A stretch of 20,382 bases of DNA from CAYPTI01 sp964413525 [NCBI: uncultured bacterium] (GTDB taxonomy: Bacteria > T1Sed10-126). Positions 15,625 to 20,382 of this stretch are shown piece by piece. Both the position numbers and the translations under genes were made by a program. Location: assembly GCA_964413525.1 (NCBI GenBank), contig CAYPTI010000019.1:1-20382 (forward strand). Reading direction: 5' to 3'. Numbering within the stretch: the stretch's first letter is position 1; every line of letters begins with the position of its first letter. A model generated the notes under the pieces. It was given only the letters and a program-made list of their open reading frames with translations, was not told the origin of the DNA and searched no databases.

Positions 15625-16769
15625 AAAGTGTGATCGTCGGCTTGCTGGTCGCGATCGTGTTCCTCATGGTCGGGGGGGTTTACCTTCAGACCGACTGGAG
15701 GCCGCTGTCGTATTCGGGAGGGAACCGGGTGGAATCCTCCCTGGAGGAGGAGTCCCGGTTCCAGTGGGTCGTCCTGCTAGAATCGGACGATCAACTCGAC
15801 GGAGCGTACCTGTTCAGCTTCGAACCGATCTCGGAGAACCTGGTGGGGATCTACGTGCCGCCCCGGGGAAAACTTTCCTCGGAATACCTCTACGAGATCC
15901 GCTCCCTGGGTGAACTTCACCGTGAACTGACGCCCGCCGAGCTGCGGGACGAACTCGAACAGGCCCTGGAGGTTTCGATTCCGTTCTGGGTGTCTCTGTC
16001 CAGGGATCAGCTCAAGGACCTCGTCGATCTGATCGGGGGAACCCGGATCGAACTGGGTCAAACCCTGCCCTCGGAGAACGACTCCGGCGTTCCCGAGGAC
16101 CGCTGGATGGACGGAGCTCTGGCGGTTGAATACCAGTCCGAAGCCTTCCAGGAACACGGCCTCCAGGGACTGCGGTTCCGAAACAAAACTCTCCTCATGG
16201 GGCTCGTCGAGCGGCTGAACCAGGAGGACGAGCTTCTGGAGGATGAACGGTTCCAAACCGATGTCCAGGGTCTGCTGTCGACGAACGTCCGGCCGGACGA
16301 ATGGGTCACCCTCACGAGGGCTCTGGCCGACCTGGAATCCTCCGACATCAAATTTCTGGCGGCCCGGGAGCAAACGGGACTCGACGGCGAGGGACTGCTG
16401 GAAGCCAGCCGGTTTCACCAGATGTTCCCCCGGCCCCTGCAGAAAATTATTGCCGAATCCGAACCTCAGGAACTTATCCGGGTTCAGCTGTTAAACGGAG
16501 CGGGGGTAAGCGGACTCGCGGGATCCGTGAGGGAATTCCTTCAGCCCTACAGCGACATTGACGTGGTGGAGGTCGATAATGCCGACCACTTCAACTACGA
16601 AGTGACCCGGGTCGTGGATCGCAGCGGCAACCCGCAGTCGGCTTACCGGATCAAGAACCTCCTCGGGCTGGGTCGGATCGACACGAACCTGAATGAGGAC
16701 GTTATGGTGGACGTGACCATTATTCTTGGACAGGACGCGGTGGAACGAATGGAAGGAGAAGGATTTTGA
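15615..16769 (+). CDS. Membrane-anchored protein with degenerate LCP domain and LytR_C domain
   Basis: A 384-residue protein with one N-terminal membrane helix (about 4-25), an extracytoplasmic region resembling an LCP (LytR-CpsA-Psr) domain (about 48-205: LDGAYLFSFEP, GIYVPPRGK, LVDLIGGTRIEL, GLQGLRFRNKTLLMGLVERL) and a clear C-terminal LytR_C domain (about 286-372: IRVQLLNGAGVSGLAG...). Active LCP enzymes transfer glycopolymers to peptidoglycan using conserved arginines and aspartates. Here the RSD motif reads LDG, and PRDT reads PPRGK, so activity is doubtful. Start: TTG 15615 gives MRLKSVIVGLLV and has GGAGG 13 nt upstream, inside yqeK; GTG 15630 is the alternative but lacks a ribosome binding site. 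It lies between yqeK and rsfS, as in several Firmicutes and spirochaetes. Confidence 0.75.
   Translation: MRLKSVIVGLLVAIVFLMVGGVYLQTDWRPLSYSGGNRVESSLEEESRFQWVVLLESDDQLDGAYLFSFEPISENLVGIYVPPRGKLSSEYLYEIRSLGELHRELTPAELRDELEQALEVSIPFWVSLSRDQLKDLVDLIGGTRIELGQTLPSENDSGVPEDRWMDGALAVEYQSEAFQEHGLQGLRFRNKTLLMGLVERLNQEDELLEDERFQTDVQGLLSTNVRPDEWVTLTRALADLESSDIKFLAAREQTGLDGEGLLEASRFHQMFPRPLQKIIAESEPQELIRVQLLNGAGVSGLAGSVREFLQPYSDIDVVEVDNADHFNYEVTRVVDRSGNPQSAYRIKNLLGLGRIDTNLNEDVMVDVTIILGQDAVERMEGEGF
16753..16758 (+). promoter_or_regulatory. Ribosome binding site fixing a TTG start for rsfS
   Basis: AAGGAG within the end of the preceding gene lies 7 nt before TTG 16766, supporting that codon as the start. 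Confidence 0.75.
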
Positions 16770-17131
16770 CTGAACCCCTGAAGGACACCTCTTCGTCGGA
16801 AGCATTCGCCCGGACCCTCGCTGAGGTCCTGCGGGACAACAAGGGTAGAAACGTGGTCGTTCTCGACGTCCGTGACGCTCTGGACGTGACCGATTTTTTT
16901 GTCCTTGCCACGGGGGACTCCCGTCCCCATCTGAAGCTTCTTCACCGGGAAGTCAAATCCTCCGTCGACCTCGGGGACCAGCGGACCCTGGTGGGTCGGG
17001 AAGGAACCCCGGAGGAAGAATGGTTGCTCACGGACTACGGGGACGTCATGGTCCATCTTTTCTCAAGCGCCAAACGTGAATACTATGATTTGGACTCCCT
17101 CTGGGCGGACGCCGACGTGATTTCCGCCTGA
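16766..17131 (+). CDS. rsfS: Ribosomal silencing factor RsfS
   Basis: RsfS binds L14 on the large subunit and blocks subunit joining when nutrients are scarce. The 121-residue protein shows the family pattern: VVVLDVRDALDVTDFFVLATG (30-50), the WLLTDYGDVMVHLF core (86-99) and the terminal SAKREYYDLDSLW (101-113). The start is TTG, overlapping the previous stop by 3 nt, with AAGGAG 7 nt upstream. The protein ends 8 residues after the conserved LW. It is the last gene of the nadD-yqeK-LCP-rsfS run; a 7-bp hairpin follows the stop. Confidence 0.95.
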   Translation: MTEPLKDTSSSEAFARTLAEVLRDNKGRNVVVLDVRDALDVTDFFVLATGDSRPHLKLLHREVKSSVDLGDQRTLVGREGTPEEEWLLTDYGDVMVHLFSSAKREYYDLDSLWADADVISA

Positions 17132-17132
17132 T

Positions 17133-17152
17133 TCGGGAGAGCGGCCTCCCGA
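17133..17152 (+). terminator. Hairpin directly after rsfS
   Basis: TCGGGAG (17133-17139) pairs with CTCCCGA (17146-17152), a perfect 7-bp stem with a 6-nt loop, starting 2 nt after the rsfS stop. No T-run follows. A second weaker stem, GGTTGA (17185-17190) and TCAACC (17202-17207), lies 7 nt before TCTTTT (17214-17219). One or both may end the rsfS transcript. Confidence 0.45.
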
Positions 17153-17230
17153 GAAGGATGGTAGGAGACCGCTGGCACCCAACGGGTTGAACTCGAGGTC
17201 GTCAACCGGGCCGTCTTTTCAGGCTACGAA

Positions 17231-17259
17231 GGGGAAACCGTAAAATTGTACGGGTCCCC
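17231..17259 (+). promoter_or_regulatory. Strong dyad over the hpt -35 region (operator or hairpin)
   Basis: GGGGA (17231-17235) and CCGTA (17238-17242) pair with TACGG (17249-17253) and TCCCC (17255-17259), ten base pairs broken only by a small AA/G internal loop, around AAATTG. It spans the candidate -35 element of the hpt promoter, so it may be a repressor site; alternatively it is a transcript-end hairpin for the upstream operon. Confidence 0.5.
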
Positions 17260-17275
17260 CTGACGACGGTATACT
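17246..17275 (+). promoter_or_regulatory. Candidate promoter of the hpt operon
   Basis: TTGTAC (17246-17251, 3/6) and TATACT (17270-17275, 5/6), 18 nt apart. Initiation would fall near 17282, leaving a leader of about 105 nt that begins with the palindrome described separately. Confidence 0.45.
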
Positions 17276-17288
17276 TCTCCGCGTTTTC

Positions 17289-17310
17289 GTCGCCGGACCG
17301 GTCCGGCGAC
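17289..17310. repeat. Perfect 22-bp palindrome in the hpt leader
   Basis: The left half GTCGCCGGACC (17289-17299) is the exact reverse complement of the right half (17300-17310). In RNA it would give a 9-bp GC-rich stem with a CCGG loop. It begins about 13 nt after the candidate -10, so it lies at the very start of the transcript, where it could be a repressor operator or a 5' stabilising hairpin. Confidence 0.75.
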
Positions 17311-17387
17311 TCGAACGACTGGAGGGCCAACCGCACCCGACCGACACGCGAGACCGCTTCCCCATCCCAACGAAACGGAGAAATTCC

Positions 17388-17954
17388 ATGGACCTTTCCC
17401 AAGACATCGATGAAATCCTGATCACGGAGCAGGAGATTCAACGCCAGGTCAGTCAGTTCGGGGAGGAACTCACCCGGAGGTTCCAGGGCGACGAGGGGGA
17501 CAACCTCCTGATGATCGGGGTTCTCCGGGGCTGCATCGTGTTTATCAGCGATTTGATGCGGCAGCTTGATCTTCCGATTGAGCTGGATTTCATGGCCTGC
17601 GACAGTTACGGAAAAACCTCCGAAACCAGCGGGGTGGTCCGGGTCATCAAGGACCTGTCCGAGGACATCGAGGGACGCAACGTCCTGCTGGTCGAGGACA
17701 TCGTCGACACCGGCCTGACCCTCAACTACCTGATGGGGTACCTTCAGGCCCGGGATCCCCGGAGCATCACGACGTGTGTGCTGCTGGATAAACCCTATCG
17801 ACGGGAAGTCGAGGTGGACGTCGACTACAGCGGGTTTGAAGTGCCGGACAAATTTCTCGTGGGATACGGACTTGACTACGCCCAGCGTTACCGGAACCTC
17901 CCCTACATCGCCACCGTGAAGGAAGAAACCATCCAACGGAATGAGGAATCCTAA
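17388..17954 (+). CDS. hpt: Hypoxanthine phosphoribosyltransferase
   Basis: A 188-residue purine-salvage enzyme that makes IMP (and usually GMP) from hypoxanthine or guanine and PRPP. Family landmarks are GVLRGCIVFISDL (44-56), the flexible-loop SYGKTSETSG (73-82), the PRPP-binding LLVEDIVDTGLTL (100-112) and the base-binding C-terminal FEVPDKFLVGYGLDYAQRYR (150-169). Length and motifs are typical of bacterial Hpt. ATG 17388 has GGAG 7 nt upstream. The stop overlaps the next start by one base (TAATG). It is preceded by a 256-bp control region with two inverted repeats, and it heads an operon whose last visible gene is also a nucleoside-type enzyme. Confidence 0.96.
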   Translation: MDLSQDIDEILITEQEIQRQVSQFGEELTRRFQGDEGDNLLMIGVLRGCIVFISDLMRQLDLPIELDFMACDSYGKTSETSGVVRVIKDLSEDIEGRNVLLVEDIVDTGLTLNYLMGYLQARDPRSITTCVLLDKPYRREVEVDVDYSGFEVPDKFLVGYGLDYAQRYRNLPYIATVKEETIQRNEES

Positions 17955-18439
17955 TGGACCGATTGCTTGAACTGCTGGAGGAAAACCCCCGGGCCAACCT
18001 TGAGGAACTGGCCGACCAGCTCAACGAATCTCCCGAGAAAATCCGGGAACGGATCGAGTCTTACGAGGAGAAGGGAGTCATCGCCGGGTACCGGACGATC
18101 CTGAACACCGAAAAAATGGATCAGGACGAGGCTCCGATCCTGGCCATCATCGAGATTTCCGTTTCCCCTCAACCGGACACCGGATTCGAATCGATTGCCG
18201 GCGACATCTCGAATCACCCCGAAGTCCGGGAATGTTATCTTTGCTCCGGCGATTTTGATTTCCTCGTCACCGTCCGGGGAGAGGACCTCAACCAGGTCTC
18301 CGACTTTGTAGCCAGGGAGCTGGCCCCGAACCCCCACGTGACGTCCACGGTCTCACACTTCCGGTTGAAGACCTACAAGGAACAGGGACTCCGGTTGGAC
18401 GGGTCCGGCCCGGACCGGAGGCTTTCGATCTCGCTATGA
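17954..18439 (+). CDS. Lrp/AsnC-family transcriptional regulator
   Basis: A 161-residue regulator with an N-terminal winged helix-turn-helix (about 1-48: LLELLEENPRANLEELADQL, with recognition region ESPEKIRERIESYEEKGVI) and a C-terminal RAM ligand-binding domain (about 60-140: AIIEISV, VRECYLCSGDFDFLVTVRGE). Members sense amino acids or related small molecules and often control adjacent aminotransferase or transport genes. Here the gene sits between hpt and an aminotransferase, overlapping the latter by 4 nt (ATGA), so the aminotransferase is a likely target. A GAGGA site lies about 7 nt before ATG. The ligand and DNA site are unknown. Confidence 0.93.
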   Translation: MDRLLELLEENPRANLEELADQLNESPEKIRERIESYEEKGVIAGYRTILNTEKMDQDEAPILAIIEISVSPQPDTGFESIAGDISNHPEVRECYLCSGDFDFLVTVRGEDLNQVSDFVARELAPNPHVTSTVSHFRLKTYKEQGLRLDGSGPDRRLSISL

Positions 18440-19635
18440 CCGAAATCAACCGGCAGGTGTCGGACCTCCAACCCTCCGGGATCCGGGACTTCTTCGACCT
18501 GGTTATGGGGATGGAGGACGTAATCTCCCTGGGAGTGGGGGAACCGGATTTTGCCACCCCCTGGCACGTCCGGAAGGCCGCCATCCAGTCCCTTGAGGAC
18601 GGCTACACGAACTACACCTCCAACCTCGGGATGCCGGAAGCCAGGGAGACCGTCGCCGAATGGGTGGCGGACCGGTACGGGATCACCTACGACCCGGAGG
18701 ACGAAATTCTGATCACCACCGGGGTTAGCGAAGCAACGGATCTGGCCATGAGGGCCATGTTGAACCCCGAGGACGAGGTCCTCGTCCCCACCCCGTGCTA
18801 CGTGTCCTATCAACCGATGACGACCCTGGCCGGGGGTCAGGTAACCTATCTTCCCACCTCCCGGGAAACCAATCACCGGGTAACTCCTGAGCTGCTGGAA
18901 CGGCACGCGACCTCCTCGACCAAACTTCTGGTCCTCAACTACCCGTCGAACCCCACCGGGGTTACCTACGATCGGGAGGATCTCGCCCGGCTGGCCGAAA
19001 CCGCCCGGCGGCTGGATCTGATCGTGGTATCCGACGAAATTTACGGAGAATTAACCTACGGGGGGGACCACGTGGCCTTCCCCTCGCTGGACGGAATGAA
19101 GGAACGAACGATTTACCTGAACGGGTTGTCCAAATCTCACGCCATGACCGGACTCCGGATCGGGTTCGCCTGCGGACCGCCCGAATGGATCGGAGCCATG
19201 ACGAAAATTCACCAGTATTCCATGCTGTCGGCTCCCACCACGGGCCAGTTCGCGGCCATCGAAGCCCTCCGGCACGGCGAGCAGGCCGTCGCGTCGATGC
19301 GGGACGCCTACCGGGAACGGCGGGACGTAATCGTCCGCCGGCTCAACGAGATGGGGCTCCCCTGTTCCAAACCGGAGGGAGCCTTCTACGCCTTCCCCTC
19401 CATTGAATCCAGCGGCATGGAGTCCCCCCGGTTCTGCCGGGAGTTGCTGGAAGAGGAGCGAGTCGCCGTTGTGCCGGGAACCGCCTTCGGTCCCGGCGGT
19501 GAATCCAGCGTCCGACTTTCGTACGCGTCCGGCATCGAACAGCTTCGGACCGCCATGAATCGAATGGAACGATTCCTGGAGCGTCACTCCCCCCGACCGG
19601 CTCCGACCCGAACGCGCAGCGACGGTGCCCCCTGA
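18436..19635 (+). CDS. PLP-dependent class I/II aminotransferase (PatA/AspB-like)
   Basis: A 399-residue fold-type I aminotransferase. It shows the N-terminal SLGVGEPDFATPWHV (31-45), NYPSNPTG (168-175), D200 and Y203 (VSDEIYGE), the PLP-binding lysine K233 in NGLSKSHAMTGLRIGF, R241, and the substrate-carboxylate arginine R360 (SVRLSYA). The overall sequence resembles PatA/AspB-type aspartate or aromatic aminotransferases, but the amino donor cannot be told by eye. It overlaps the Lrp-like gene by 4 nt, which points to co-regulation. A GGAGG lies about 14 nt upstream. The C-terminal 20 residues are Pro/Arg-rich and unlike the family. The gene end overlaps the following gene by 11 nt. Confidence 0.94.
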   Translation: MTEINRQVSDLQPSGIRDFFDLVMGMEDVISLGVGEPDFATPWHVRKAAIQSLEDGYTNYTSNLGMPEARETVAEWVADRYGITYDPEDEILITTGVSEATDLAMRAMLNPEDEVLVPTPCYVSYQPMTTLAGGQVTYLPTSRETNHRVTPELLERHATSSTKLLVLNYPSNPTGVTYDREDLARLAETARRLDLIVVSDEIYGELTYGGDHVAFPSLDGMKERTIYLNGLSKSHAMTGLRIGFACGPPEWIGAMTKIHQYSMLSAPTTGQFAAIEALRHGEQAVASMRDAYRERRDVIVRRLNEMGLPCSKPEGAFYAFPSIESSGMESPRFCRELLEEERVAVVPGTAFGPGGESSVRLSYASGIEQLRTAMNRMERFLERHSPRPAPTRTRSDGAP

Positions 19636-20382
19636 CAACGGGGATCCGGCCGAACCTCCCGATCGGTCGGCCCGGATCCTTCTGCTGACCGGACGGGAGG
19701 CCGAACACGGTCCCCTGCGTTCGCTGGAGCCGGCTCCCGACCGGGGTCTTCTCCAGAACCATCCGGTGTGGACCTGGCAACGTCCGGACCACCTGGTTCG
19801 GGTGACCCACGTCGAACCCGGTCCCGACCGGGTTCGAACCACCCTCCGGAAAATCAGACCGCTCCTGGAATGCGACCTGGTCATCATCGCCGGCACCGCC
19901 GGCGCCCTCAGTGAGGAGCTTCGTGCCGGCACCCTGTACATGGTTTCCGCCTCAAAATCCCTGCAATCCTCCCGACCGAACTGGCACCAGCCGGATCCGG
20001 AAATCATGCGGTGGCTGGGGGAAAAGACGCTGGAAGAAATTCCCGCCGACGAACTGTACGAGGGCACGTCCGATCTGCGGACCAACCGGTTCCGGAGCGG
20101 TCCTCTTCTGTCGACGGACGAACCGATTCTTGAACCGGCCCGGCGAACCGAGCTGTACGATCAAACCGGCGCCCCGGCGGTGGACATGGAAACCGGGTGG
20201 ATCCTTTCCCACCTTGATACGGAGGAGTTCACCCGTCCGGAGTACTGGGCCGGGCTGCGAGTGATCTCCGACTCCGTGCGGGACGGCTCGCCCGAGTCCG
20301 TCCGGGAGGCTCAGGAACCGGCGATCACCATCCTGACCGCAGCCCTGCAACGCGTCCTCGGTCTTGGCGGCTCCACGGCACC
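19625..20382 (+). CDS. Phosphorylase-superfamily (PNP/MTAN-like) protein, cut by window edge
   Basis: The plus strand is open from GTG 19625 to the window end, giving about 252 residues without a stop. It fits the PNP_UDP_1 nucleoside phosphorylase/nucleosidase fold: ILLLTGREAEHGPL near residue 18, IIAGTAGALSEELRAGTLYM (87-106, the GxxGxL..GD region), VDMETGWIL (186-194, matching the family VDMESAA/EMEGAA motif) and LRVISDSVRDG (211-221). Such proteins cleave nucleosides such as methylthioadenosine, S-adenosylhomocysteine or purine nucleosides; the substrate is not clear. GTG 19625 is the only early start in frame and lacks a good ribosome binding site, so translation is probably coupled to the aminotransferase it overlaps. 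Being downstream of hpt, it may supply free bases for salvage. Confidence 0.75.
   Translation, partial: MPPDNGDPAEPPDRSARILLLTGREAEHGPLRSLEPAPDRGLLQNHPVWTWQRPDHLVRVTHVEPGPDRVRTTLRKIRPLLECDLVIIAGTAGALSEELRAGTLYMVSASKSLQSSRPNWHQPDPEIMRWLGEKTLEEIPADELYEGTSDLRTNRFRSGPLLSTDEPILEPARRTELYDQTGAPAVDMETGWILSHLDTEEFTRPEYWAGLRVISDSVRDGSPESVREAQEPAITILTAALQRVLGLGGSTA

Noticed and set aside
17161-17219. A tRNA-like or T-box-like look (GGTTGA...TCAACC) before hpt
   Set aside because: No acceptor stem, anticodon arm or T-box sequence could be assembled; it is better read as a short hairpin.
1-20382. Mobile element, defence system, CRISPR array or biosynthetic cluster
   Set aside because: No transposase, integrase, repeat array, nuclease, toxin or synthase genes are seen; gene content is housekeeping throughout.

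Overview
This 20.4-kb window is a dense, GC-rich chromosomal segment of housekeeping genes. I read 21 protein-coding genes, two of them cut by the window edges. I see no rRNA, tRNA, CRISPR array, insertion sequence or prophage gene. The host has two membranes (LptD, an LptF/LptG permease, a PpiD/SurA-like chaperone) and is rod-forming or helical (MreB/MreC). The gene order rplU-rpmA-obg-proB-proA-nadD-yqeK-LCP/LytR_C-rsfS, and an L27 with no Prp-cleaved N-terminal extension, suggest a diderm outside the Proteobacteria. A spirochaete is my first guess, but I cannot fix the lineage from sequence alone. Many proteins are rich in Asp/Glu, which could reflect a salty or alkaline habitat; that is only inference.

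Left part (1-9674), envelope biogenesis. On the minus strand, a TPR lipoprotein-like or membrane-anchored protein, mreB and the start of mreC form an operon. Divergently on the plus strand lie a PpiD/SurA-like foldase with two parvulin-like domains, an unusual ClpX-like AAA+ unfoldase, and an LptF/LptG-family LPS export permease. The permease seems to start at CTG. Convergent to these are a PhoU-like DUF47 gene and lptD.

Middle part (9840-17131), translation, GTPase and metabolism. A good sigma70-type promoter precedes rplU-rpmA, with two mutually exclusive hairpins between those two genes. Then come obg, proB-proA (proline), nadD (NAD), yqeK (Ap4A hydrolase-like), a degenerate LCP/LytR_C envelope protein and rsfS (ribosome silencing). 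The genes are tightly packed, often with overlapping stop and start codons.

Right part (17132-20382), purine salvage and amino-acid metabolism. A 256-bp regulatory region holds a candidate promoter, a strong dyad over its -35 element and a perfect 22-bp palindrome just after the expected transcription start. It precedes a translationally coupled run: hpt, an Lrp/AsnC regulator, a PatA/AspB-like aminotransferase and a phosphorylase-superfamily gene that leaves the window.

No clearly new biological system stands out. The best leads are the ClpX-like protein (no zinc domain, a Met/Gly-rich loop where ClpX has its RKH loop, an apparent duplicated C-terminal subdomain), the hpt control region, and the alternating hairpins between rplU and rpmA. 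At least eight of the 21 genes appear to use GTG, TTG or CTG starts, so automatic start calls here deserve care.
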